Positions 37,701-49,700 of a stretch of DNA of 64,000 nucleotides are shown piece after piece. Position 1 is the first letter of the stretch; every line of letters starts with the position of its first letter. The stretch is from Trissonchulus latispiculum (Eukaryota; Nematoda; Enoplea; Enoplida; Ironidae). A program made the position numbers and the translations under genes. The DNA lies in assembly GCA_030248195.1 (NCBI GenBank), contig JASAND010005626.1, positions 59,434 to 123,433 of the forward strand, in the 5' to 3' direction. The notes under the pieces were generated by a model. The model had not been told where the DNA came from, searched no databases, and saw only the letters and a list, made by a program, of their open reading frames with translations.

Positions 37701-40700
37701 TTTCCAAGTGGCCGGAAGTATTTGCGTTACCTGATCAGAAAGCTGAGACGATAGCTCAAATTTTGATTGAACACATCGTTTGTAGACACGGATGTTTCCG
37801 AGAACTCTTGTCTGACCAGGGTTCAAATTTTCAGAGCACATTGTTGAAAGACGTCTGCAAGATACTAGCCACAAGGAAGATTCGCACTACTGCTTACCAT
37901 CCAGAAGCAAACGGCATGGTTGAGCGCTTTAACCGCACGCTGCTTGATATGCTTTCTATGTATACTAACCAGATGCAAACTAACTGGGACGAGTACCTCC
38001 CTTTTGCGTGTTTCGCTTACAGGGTCTCCAAGCATGAAACATCAAAAGAATCGCCGTTTTTTGTTCTGCATGGACGCGACCCTCTGCTCCCAATAAGCAG
38101 CGTCCTGCATGCACAGCAGTCGGTTTACGACGAAACGGACGACTTTGTTCGTGACCTAGCAGTCCGTTTAAGGTGTGCTTGGGAAACTGTTAGAAAAACT
38201 ACTGCAGAGTCCCAAAATAGGAGAAAGGAGTTTTATGATCAAAAGGCTGAGGATCCTAACTTTTGTGTTGGAAATCGAGTTTATCTTTATACTCCTGTGA
38301 TTAAACGATCGGGCTCCAATAAAGATCCAAAGCTTTCCCTCACACCAAAACTTGCTAGGTTCTGGACGGGTCCTTGGAGGATCATTAGTCTGTCCGTCCC
38401 GGACGCTGAAATTCAAAGCATCGATGAACCGTCGAAACCATCACTGTTTGTTCATATTAATAGGCTCAAAATGTGTAACGATCTGCACACACCATACTTA
38501 AAAGCACCTGAGGTTCCCAACATTTATGCGTCTGTCAAACTAACTAAGGTACACCATGTGCAGCAATTGTATAGAAATGCATTTTATCAATAATCAAACT
38601 ATAAAAATGACGGGTGGAGTGTCTTTTTTCAATATAGCGGTTTATCCTCCAACGTGCGTTCCCTTTTTTAATTCTAACGTGCGCTTCTCTCCCCCTTCGC
38701 CATGTCTGCCTCCTTTTTTTTTCATTTTGGGCCCCCCTTTTACATCTCCTTTTTCCTCTCCTCCACCCAATTTTATGCAGTTTTATTGCAATCTGTGTAG
38801 ATATATTTCTTACTTGCTGCGTGTCTTTATTTGACAGACGCATTACTATGAGACCTCTACAGAAGAGTCTCATGATGATTCACCAGACTCAGCAGCTGTA
38901 CCTCTGCAACAACGTCATAACTATAACCTAAGATCTAGAAAGTCACAGAGTGAAGCTTCTAGTGCATTCCCTGTTTGTGTTATATTTCAGGCTTCTATTG
39001 CTATGTCACGTTATTCTCGTGCCAATCCGGATCGATATAGAGTGAAGTTATCGGATCATCGACATCATCCATCCAATGTCAGCAATCACTCTAGAGATCG
39101 CAGTGTTGAACGCACTCGACCGCCAATCAGATCAGTTGTTCATTCAGTTTCGGGTGGCTCGTCTTCCCGATTCGAAATCATCTGCGGCAGAAGCCACCCG
39201 CTGTCTCTCGTCAATGGGGAGAATCCAATTCGGATGGGAAGATGTATTTTCACTAGTTGCCTCCAGTTGTACGAGTACATACGCTGTATTCAACATGGTC
39301 AAAACGATGTTGCTCAGATTCTTCTTGATCCCAAGTATGCGGAAGATGCCAGTGCTATCCCTGGATTTCTTTCCGCGGAAACGAAAAGGTTGGATCCTTC
39401 TCTACCTAACTTTGTATATCAGCGTGAAAACCTGATTCGCTCTATTCTGGTCGAAAAGTTTTCTCAGCATCCACATCTCTTAGACATTCTCCGAGCCACT
39501 GGATCGAAAACGATTGTGTGCTGCCATCTCAAAGATCGATGTCTTGGAATCGGATGCAGTCCTTCCGAGGTTGATAACTTTCCGCTGGATAAATGGGGCG
39601 ACAATATTTATGGCCTGAGTCTCCAATCTTTTCGATCTAACCCCCACTGTTCTAGCGCGGTAGATCTGAATGAATGGATTTCTCGCCCTCTGTTCTCTTC
39701 AACGGATCCTAAGCGGACTTGCCTCCTGCTATCTGACTCTTTTTCCCGACACATTTCGGAGATTGAGTCTGGCTCTGTAGTCTCAGTCTCTGGGTTGCGC
39801 ATGCGATCAGTGCCCTTTGAAATTGAACATCGTAAAATCAGTGTATCCGATTATGATTTTGTTCTCCTTCATGTCGGTATCAACGATCGCGGAGGTACGG
39901 AAGACAGCTGGGATGACGATCTTGCCAAGCTAGCTAGCGCTCTAAAGTTAGCCCGTCAAGTATACTGGTGTTCACCCGTTCCCCAGCCGTCTGATGTTAG
40001 CAGCATTAGATTTGAGAACTGGCAAAAGCATGCCTGCCGTCAAGTCCATTTCCAGTACATCGATCTGGCTGAACAACGGCCAAACCCATTCCTCCATGGC
40101 AGCAGCATTGCTCGGGATTTATATCATAGCAGCCCTGGTCAAGTCCAACATCTCAACTTTGATGGCACAAAGGTTCTGTTTAACCAGTGGGCCAAGGCTA
40201 TCCCTAATTTAGCCAAATGTAAGCGATTCTATTCTGCTCTTTGGTATCGTCAGCGGGAAATTCCCGAATCGCCCGCCTGGAAGATCCTGTTCGCTGCGTC
40301 TGCCGATTCAGCTGTGACTGAGCCTCCGGAACAAGTGATCGTCACTGCTCCGAGCCAGATGATTCAGGGTCCAAGTTCATTGCGTCAAGATCCACCTGAT
40401 GCAACCTCGGTAGTTGGCAACACGCCTGGCCCTATCCTCTCCACCTTTGGCGCGTCTTTGCCACAACCTGTCCAGGTTCCGCAGCAGCCGATGCTCTCTA
40501 CTGCAATCGTGCCACGCCCATCGCTGTGGCCCTTGACATCTCCCTGGCCGCCGAGTCAACCGTCGACAGCTTTGTGCATCCCAGCGACGCTGCACTTGCC
40601 CGATGGTCAAGCCATTCCTATGGGTACGCTGTCATTCGGTTTTGGTAACATTTTCTGGCGAACTCACTAACTCGCAGGATGCTTCGTTTTTTACCCCCGG

Positions 40701-43700
40701 CGAATGTAACAACCCGGACTTTTGTCAATAATTGTTTTCAGTTTAATTAATTCTTATTAATTTTTATTATTTTGAGTACAGCCTAATGTCACGAGTTCAG
40801 CCTAGTTACGTATGTTTTGTCTAAAGCGTCGAGTGCAGAACAGCTTAAACTATCTTTCATAGTTTTGTTTAGTCTAGTAAAATCTCTGATAGGAGCAAGT
40901 TGCGTTTCTCTTCGAAGTCAGCTACACTAGTCATGACCAGTTCCCTGGCCCGAAGCGAGAATGGCATGAGGTTTGCCTCCAGGCGGGCATAGTCAGCGGG
41001 TGTGCCCGGTAAGCAGCCGGTAATCTTCCTTATGGCCTGATTCTGCACAGATTCTAGCTTCCCTGCTGTTGAGGCAGAAATAGATGGAAACCAAGCTGAG
41101 GCTGCATACTCCATCAAAGATCTGATGTAGGAGATAAAGATCATCCGCAGATCTTCTTTAGAAGGACCCCAGCTGCGCCCTGCCAGGGCGCTGAGGATGG
41201 CGATGCGCTTCTGCGCTCTGGATCTGACGTCTGCTACATGGGGGGCAAAACACAGTTTGCAATCAAACTTCACGCCCAGGAAGCATGGGTGAGGGTCGTA
41301 TGGTATTTCCTGGTCACTAATCCGGAGGGAGGGTTTGTGGGTGGACTGCCGATTATGGGTGGTGAAAATGCAGGTTTGGCATTTGCCCACATTTATTTTA
41401 AGGCCCCATTTGTCTGCCCAGGCTCCAACTTTGTCCAGTGCCAGCTGGAGTTTGGCCTCTGCAGTAGCAATAGTGGGATCTGATGACCAGAGGGCCAGGG
41501 ACCAGAGGACCAGAGGGCTGCCGCATACTCCCTCCGGGAGGTCGTCCAATATGCTGTTGATAAAGATGATGAATAGGAGTGGTGATAGGACTGATCCCTG
41601 AGGCACTCCCTGATGGAAAATCCTCCATTTGCTGAGTCGACCATTGTAGGAGACCTTTGCTTTCCTGTCTGTCAAGAAAGCTTTGATCCACTTTACACAG
41701 CAAATGGGCAGGTTCATCTTCAGTAGTTTGCTGATTAGAGCGTGTTTGTGGACTGTGTCAAACGCTCTAGAGAAATCAATCATGGCCAGTGCGGTTCTTT
41801 TCGCCGGCGGTTTCTTCTGGAATCCATCAGCAACATCCTGAGTTATTCTTGCGATTTGGCCTTCTGTTCCGCGAAGTTGTCGAAATCCGGCTTGGAAAGG
41901 GCTGAGCAAACCTTGGTTCTCCAGGGTGAACTGTAGCCTGTTCTTCACCATTGACTCCATGAGTTTAGCCAGGCAACTGGTGAGGCTAACAGGACGGTAG
42001 GAGGACACTTCGGTTGGGGGTTTTCCCTTCTTCGGTATTGGTATGATGGTAGCCCTTCGCCATGCTGTTGGTACTTGTTGCCGTTTCCAGGATTCATTGA
42101 TCAGGCGAAGAAGGTAGGCAGACGCTGACTCAGGCTGATGCTTTATCATTTCATTTGTGATTGCATCTGGGCCAGGGCTTTTTCCTGTCTTCAGGGACTT
42201 CAAGGCCAGGTTAAGTTCCATTCTCGTAAAGGGCCTGCAGAGGAGCGGTTGGTCAGCAGCTGCTCCTTTGCAGCCGCAGGTAGCCTTGAGGGACTGAGCG
42301 TTCTGGATTTTCAGTGCCTTCATTCGCGACTGGGTTTGGCATAGCTGACTCGGGCATATTCTTTGACGAATGCATTGGATTTGGCAGCGTCTGAGATCAC
42401 TTCCTTTCCATTATGCTGGAGAGCCGCCCCTTTGGTGGTGGGGCGTTTACCATCAATAGCATGAATCACTTTCCAAACTTTGCCAGGATCCGTTCGCGGG
42501 TCGAGTTCAGTCGCATATCTCTGCCAGGCTTCAGACTTCAGTTTGAGGATTGTTGATCTAGCTTCAGCCTTGGCCTGGACCCAGGCACTCCGCTGAGAAG
42601 GATCCGCTTGTGCTGCACGGTATGCCTCCTTGCACTTCTTTACCGCAGCAGCTGCTTCCGGTGACCACCACGGCTTGGGCTTCCTTAGTCGCCCTCTGGG
42701 GATACTGCGCCTGGCAGCTTTCAAGATGGCTTCCTGTAGGATGGTGGTAGCCCTGTAGACTCCTATATGGGCCGGGTTCCGGCAGTGCTAGATATAGTCA
42801 TGCAGGAGCTTCTGGAATTTTGGCCAGTTCGCCCTTCTGAATGCCCACCGGGGGGCTTTGCGGGGCCGGCTTTCTGAATGATCCAAGGCGCTGTAGCTGA
42901 TTATGATTGGTAGATGGTCGGACAGAGTAGAGTCTAGCAGTTCCCAGCTAAATCTACTGGCTTTGCTAGAGTGACAGAGGGTCAGGTCAGGAGCAGTTCC
43001 TTGTTCCTGTGCAGTGACAGGGGGCCTGGTCAGCTTTCCGTCGTTTAGTATGACCATGTCGCTGAGAAGGGACCAATTCGCAACTGCATCGCCCAGGTCA
43101 TCCCCAGGCCGTTCTGGTTCCCACAGATCTGAGTGGCAGTTCAGATCCCCACCGATGAGGACATTCGGGGCTGATGGTAGGGCAGCAGGAGACCCTGCTC
43201 AACTGCCTCGACCTTCCCGTCCAACTTGCCCATGTGATACGTGTTAACGAGACTGCTAGCTATCCCACCTATTCCCAAAGCACCGGCTAGTAAAAACTCG
43301 ATAAAACGTTTTTGCCGTTTCGGGGCTTCGCTCGTCATCGGATAAGAGGAACAGACCCCCGGGGTAGATCTACACAAGCTGGCTAGCAACTTTGAATAAA
43401 AATGAGTATTCAAAACCCCAGAATAGAGCTTTCTGTATTCGGCTTTTATCTGTTCAATTTCTTTGTCCAAAAAGTTATGCTGCGGGCAACTTTGGTTGAT
43501 CATTCTAACGCAGTATTGGTCGTCTTTCGATTTCCCCGTGGTCAAGTCAATGCAATCCTCCTCATTTGCCCACTCAGGCGGCTTCCAATTTGGAGTGATG
43601 GGGGTACGGCTATTTGCACTATCAGTGCCAAATATTCAGTTTTTTTGGGAGATGACCCCAATACCCGCAGGACTTAACACGGCTCCCCACCTAGGCAAAA

Positions 43701-46700
43701 CAACAGTTCCAATTTTGGCAATCTCATCGGCTAAAAAATGAGAGGAGGACATGTCGGAGGCGGTTTGCGCGTGTGCGCAGGCGACGAAAAAAGTCATGAT
43801 CATCCAAAAAAGTGGTACTGCAAATTTTCGAATAGCCCCCAGCCCCACATACACAGACAAGAACGGCAAGAACACAATAGCTAACACATTGCTAATCTCC
43901 CTCTCAGGAGAGCATTCATCTCTCTCATTCACACGATCTATTAGCTCATCGGTTCGGATTTCGCACTGAACTGCTGTGGTGGAAACGTAGGTTTTCTGAG
44001 CATTCGTTCCTATAGCGCGTTTTAGTCGGACATCTTCTTGCCGACGTGCCTGTCGAGCAGACACAGGAATAAAAAGTTCTTCCTCCGTAGAAGTTATAGA
44101 ACTCAAGCTCAGTGAACGTTCAGGGGAGATATTTCTCGCTTTATAGATGGTACTCGGGCAGGTACACACCAGCGGCTGTTTACACATCATCACTCTATGC
44201 TCGAAGTGAGGCGAAACGAGGCAGCGCTTAGCATGCATTATACAGTTACGGGACGCGTGTCTCACGGACCGCACAGAGTATTGATCTGAGTAATCTGATT
44301 CTGAATTGGGTCTACAGCGATTCTGTCGGTTTTCTTGCGACCGGTCGGAATGTCGGTCGCTGCCACTGGAATCCGAGTTACCAGACCTCCGGGAAAGTCG
44401 ACGGGTACCCTCCCAACTATGGCCACCTCCTTGTAATTTTGAGCGTGTCACTGCAAACTTTGGGCCGTGCTCACGTTTCATTTCGGGAGGCATCCGGTCT
44501 CTGGGATCTCGCCGATCCCGGAATCTCGCCCCAGGAATCTTGATTAGCCCGATAATTTGACGGACGTGGATTTTCTCGACGCTCAGAGTAATTTCCTCTG
44601 TTGTCACGCCAAATTCCGGTGTCGTTTCAATACGAAAAGTTCCTATCATTGCCGTTTCGTTGGGAGTAATTTCCGTTTCGCCCAAAATTTCGTGTATCTC
44701 GGTTTCCACCCGGATTCCGATTATAGTTGCGATCAGAATTTTGATTTCCTCCCTTATACGCTCCTCCGCCAGGCTGGCGGCATTCTCACGAACATGTCCC
44801 GGCTTATTGCAATTGAAACAGGTGGTGCCAGGCGGTAACTCTCGGCCACGGTCACTACGGCCAGAACCATTCAATTTTTTGGCCGTTTCGGCCTCCAATT
44901 TTTCAAAACGGATTTTCAAACCCTTCATAGCTTTTTCGGCCTCTGCAATTTCAACGGGAGCCTTTTTCTCGCTCATAAAATTTGTTTCAAGAAAAGAGGG
45001 ATAGGCCTCGCCTGGATACTCTCCCTCGGCCTGCAATTCCTTTTCAACCGCCCGTTCTAAAGTTTTGCAACCAGGCGGCACCCGTACTTTCAAATCGTTA
45101 CGCAACCCAAATAAGAATAGTCGTAATTTCAAAAGTTCTAGCTGTTGATCACTGAACCCATCTGTTTCCTTGAAGCTCAACCGGGCATAACGGTTTAAAC
45201 GCATCAAATAGTCGGTAACAGTTTCTCCCTTCTCTTGTTTAACTTGAAACATCAAAGACGAAGCATGCAATGCAGTGTGCGGAGGGGTCATAACCTTTTT
45301 AGCAGCAGCTACGAACTCATCCCAGGTACCCAGGCAAGCTTTTGGCACTGAGCGAAATAATTCTAGGGCCCTCCCACGTAAAGGACTTGAAAAGGTTAAA
45401 ATGGTCTGCCCCTCATCGAAACTCATAACCAGGCAGAACCGCTCATAGTGTCCGACGTGCTCGTCGAAAGACTCTGATGGGTGGGCGTGGTAAACAGGCA
45501 CCGAACTGTATGCTGCAGCCACTCCCTGGGCTCGTATAGCCGAATGAAATTCAGTCAAAGTTTCAGTCAATTTATTGAGCGCTTGATTTTCCGCGCTTTC
45601 ACTTTTAGTACTTTCCGCTTCAGAATTGGCGTTTTCGGGAACTTCAGGTTCCTCTGAGTCAGACATCTTTTTAGGCTTTACTAACTGTGAGCTTCAAAAA
45701 CTTTGTTATGCTATTTTGAACAATGTTTGCTAAGGTGCAGGTTTGCAAACTTCAAAGTTTAAACAGTTTTCCAAAGTTTAGTTTCACTCACACGCCTATC
45801 ATAGCTATGTAGGTAATCCTAACAGTCACACTCACAATCATACGCTGAAATAAAACAAGCACTTTAAAGTACGCACTGTAGTAAAGGAAATTAATTCAAT
45901 AATTGATAATTAGGTAAAATTAAATAAAGTTCAATTATTCTTGTAAACCAGGGGGAAACGAAGTTCAGATCAAAATCAAATCTGTAAACTGTGAGTTCTT
46001 TTAAAGGAAAATTGACGGAGCCACTGTTTATATTCAACCAAACAACAAATTTGTCTTGCGAGTAGTTTTGAATAATATCAGTAAGTTAACTCACGTCCTA
46101 TAATTTTCCTCTCAGGCAGGCTCCACATGTAAAGAAACGGATTTCCGGTTAGGCAATGTTTTTAGCCAATTTAGGTACTGAGAGGTCCCTACCACGTCTC
46201 AAGTCTAAAACTTTCTTCTCTCAGCCCTTTCTGGTCGTACAAGTTTGGGGGTCGGGCAAACTTGTTTCAATAACACAACAATCTGAGCTCTGGTTAAATG
46301 GCTCAGAAGTCAAGTCAATCCATCTTAGAATTACCTAATAATTAGTGGACCGCTCAATGGAACTTTGAGGTCAACTAATTATACTACCTAAACAAGGCTT
46401 CCGTAACTAACACTCTGGTCCACCTTGTTCTCAAATCAAAGCCCGAAACTAATACAAACAGGAGTCGCTTGATGATAGGATTCAGAATCACAATTTACTA
46501 TGGTTAGTCTGCTTCATGTAGCACAAATCCGATCAGAGTAACAGGGTATAATTCACAAGACAAACTGTATACAATTTTTGATAATGGCGACTTTCAATAG
46601 TTTTTTTACAGACATTAAAGAGAGAGCTCTGCAACTATTTCACTGATACAAACCTTGTCCAAAACCCGAGATTTACCTTGATCAGACCGTAATCCAAATT

Positions 46701-49700
46701 GGCGAAATAGGGCAAGCAAAACACTAAACAGAATCACGTGGCGCAGATGAGAGTGAGGTGACTAGGTGCAGGGTAGAACAAACAAACTTCAGCGATCCTC
46801 GCAAACAGGCACAACTGGCCAACACTCGACGTGAGACAGAATCGTACAGGCGTAACAGCCTCAAGACAACAGATATAAGACACGGTCACAAAACCGACCA
46901 ACTTGTAGGAGAGTCAACCTCAAACTGATTTGAAAACGGGGTTCAGTCACCTACTCCCCTCTCACCCTTGTCCACGTGAAAATCTGCAATTTCGGTCTTT
47001 TTGATCTCTTTTGATGCGGAGGCGAAAATCTACGAAAGAAAGGCATAACGAAAGATAAGCATGACGTATGAGATTGCTTTTGGGCTCATGGGGCTCCCAA
47101 AGTTTCCAACTTAAGACGATTAGCCCCACTTTCTGATTTTGAACTTCTTAGTCAGCAAAACATCCCAATTAAACGATTCTGCAGAGCAAATAATTTAACA
47201 GGCGAACAAAGACTATCCCCACAAAACATAGATTCAGCTGGACATGCCATTAGTTGTCAACATTTGAAACGCATTCCTCTAGTTAGTTTGCAAATATGAT
47301 ACAAATATGCAAGATCCTCAAGTTAGTTTACAAATATACAGAAACGAAAAGACAATTTGGTTAATATTAAGTCACAACAACTTCATGAGCTAGCTTAATC
47401 CACATAGGGTCACCAAAACACAGAAACACAGAGTCAAGAGTTTGAAAACAGAGGAAAACAAAAACAGAAAACAGTTATTTTTAGCCGGTTTTAACCTGTG
47501 GGCTAAGATTGAATTTTTCTTGCCCTTACATAAAATTCAATATAAACATTCAATTGTAGATTTGGATAGATTGGCTTGCAGTCATCCATTTTGAAAATTC
47601 CATGGTAAAATAGTTGTTAACTCTTTTTGTTCAAAACTAATTTATTAATTGCTAATTATAATTAAAATTCTTAATAATAGACGCAGTTAATAACATTAAG
47701 TGCAAGAGGTAGAGAAAGAAGCTTTACCATAGCGAAGAATTTGGCTGCGTGCTCTAGTTCGCTTGGCGACATTAGTAGCATGGCTTTCCCGAATAACGGT
47801 ATGTCCATTTCTCTGTTAAATAGACGACTAAACACATCTGTTTTCTCAATGTAAACACGGTTAGGTACTGCTCCTAAAACAGAAGGTAATGACTGACAGT
47901 CTTATTGAATTCATGCAATTGCTGCCTCACACTTCTTCAGAAAATATTCCCTAAGCTTCAGAAAATCCTCACTAATGCTTTCTCAAACTGTTGTCATCAA
48001 GAGTAGCGTTAGCCAATAAATCGCAAATCCGTTAAAATGTCAATTCATGTCCGACGTTTCACAACTTTGTAAAGTTGTTAATATGTGATCAATGGGCTAA
48101 CGCAAAATTGCTTTTTCGATACATTGAACCGTTCTGTGTACATCATTCTGCGTGTCCCACTGATTCTTTAATTGGCGTTCACGGTGTTGAATCCAGAAGG
48201 GAAATCGTTTGAAGGTGGTTTGCTTTTGAAGGTGCTTTTCTGCATTTCTCGCTCCGCGCATACCAAGAAATAAATAAGGCTACAAACTACATCATATCTG
48301 TAAAATATTATACCTTATCTACTAGATTTAACATTTGCTTTGTTTGCAAAATGCTGAAACCGCCGTAAAACCCTTGGGCTACAAGAAAAGTAACGCCATG
48401 ATTAAGCTATGTTCAACTTAAGTTTGCAGCCATTGAGGAACACAGAAACATATCTTTTGGGGGGAATTATGTGAAGTTTCAGCTTGGCCTCTGCTTTACT
48501 CAGATTTATCGTCGGCGATTACATTTCAAGTAACACGGAAAGTACTAACAACTACCTGCCGTAACACATTCGTCAGCTTTTTGAATCTGGCAAATAACTT
48601 TTGTATAAGCTATTGGAATATCGCATTGGAAGTTAGCAGCTGCGCGGCTGTTAACAACAGTTGCAGTGTTGATGCATTCTGTAAACTGAGTATCCATGGG
48701 GAAACCCTTCGCAAACAGCAAAAACCTATAAGAACAAATAATTCTGTTTGCTGGATTTTTTAGTTTCTGTTGGCCATATCGGATACACTTACTTTCTAAC
48801 ACAGTTTAGGGCAATGTACAGCACGAGTGCTTCTCAATTGGCTGCAGTGGAAATTGTGGACAGCTCTACTACGTCTTGTACAACGTTTATGCAGGAAATC
48901 AACATACTGGTTATCTGATGAAGCGTTTAACTTCTTCATGTTGTTTCAACAGTTCATGTCCATCATGTGAAATTATCAGGCACCCACCGTTCGGATATGA
49001 TTAAAATATACCCAAATTACCTGTGTTGCTATATGCAGAGCAGTAACCTGACAAGATCTAATTTGCACAGTTAAATTTGTTCTATTGAGTTCCATATTAC
49101 ATGTTTTAAATGTCAGGGATTAAACTACCACAAAAGACTTGCTTGATAATGCAGCTGCTATTCCAATGAGCTCTGTAGTCGTGAACGTTACACTTTTTCA
49201 GGTGCATGCAGTCAGTGGTACTGGCAGAATCATTACTGAATTTAGAATATCCGGCCAGAAATGTAGTAGTCACGTTATCAGCAAGAAGGCGATTTCTGAA
49301 ACAGTCCCAGAAAACAATGCATTAGTACAACTTCAACTGTATAAAGTTGCATAGTGCATGCAATCTAAGGTGGTGATTCCTTTTGGGGACATATTAATAG
49401 TTGTCGGCTCAAATCAAGATGAAACTTGACAATACTTTCCCAAATAACTTGTTTTTGCGTTCTAACAGCCTCTACTTGATATCGCGTCAGAAATTCAACA
49501 TTTCCGTTCAGGACAGTGTTTACCGATTTCTGATAGTAGGACAGCAGTTGTATAGCTGTAACTAAATTCAGAGCTCTACATTTTTGGTTGTGAAGCAACT
49601 TCCTAGCATTTCTCTATCGTGACATATAGATATAGACCATTTTCTTATTTTATCGCCGAAAACCTCCCATTTTTGCAAAAATCAAATAATCGTTATTAAA

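Larger units (their letters stand above)
30985..40926 (+). mobile_element. Gypsy element B, young retrovirus-like element with gag-env-pol in one frame and a NADAR/SGNH accessory gene
   Basis: 9942 bp. The two 222-bp LTRs (30985-31206 and 40705-40926, TGTAACAACC to CAGCTACA) are identical as far as I can compare by eye. CTAG flanks both sides (30981-30984 and 40927-40930). The main frame is open for 2413 codons and shows no damage. A second frame at 39003-40670 follows. It is inserted in the LINE, on the opposite strand to LINE and element A. This is the youngest element of the nest and may be active. Confidence 0.95.
29774..43187 (-). mobile_element. 5'-truncated LINE with RNase H, split by Gypsy element B
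   Basis: Minus-strand order is endonuclease (C-terminal part), RT, RNase H, a terminal Cys/His motif and a (GAA)n tail at 29774-29791. The flanking duplication GGAGA(T/C)CCTGCT (29762-29773 and 43188-43199) has one mismatch. The 5' edge falls inside the endonuclease, as in typical truncated insertions. Element B (30985-40926) occupies the middle. RNase H after RT and a microsatellite tail are typical of the I/Jockey group of non-LTR elements. Net LINE length is about 3.5 kb. Confidence 0.85.
15762..47530 (-). mobile_element. Gypsy element A, retrovirus-like LTR element with env between gag and pol and a terminal OTU domain
   Basis: Long terminal repeats in direct orientation (15762-17200 and 46128-47530) begin TG and end CA on the minus strand. 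The 4-bp duplication TAAA flanks the element (15758-15761 and 47531-47534). Minus-strand order: gag, envelope, two aspartic-protease-like domains, RT, RNase H, integrase, OTU domain, and 4.6 kb of unassigned 3' sequence. It measures 31.8 kb because a LINE, Gypsy element B and a short MITE-like element are inserted in it; without them it is about 18 kb. Frameshifts and in-frame stops show it is not autonomous now. It sits in an intron of the channel gene in the same orientation. Confidence 0.9.

Noticed and set aside
31352..38593. Assignment of B's glycoprotein to a chuvirus-like or class III fusion protein family
   Set aside because: The Cys-rich ectodomain with a Gly-rich membrane-proximal part is suggestive, but I have no alignment or structure to support a specific viral source.
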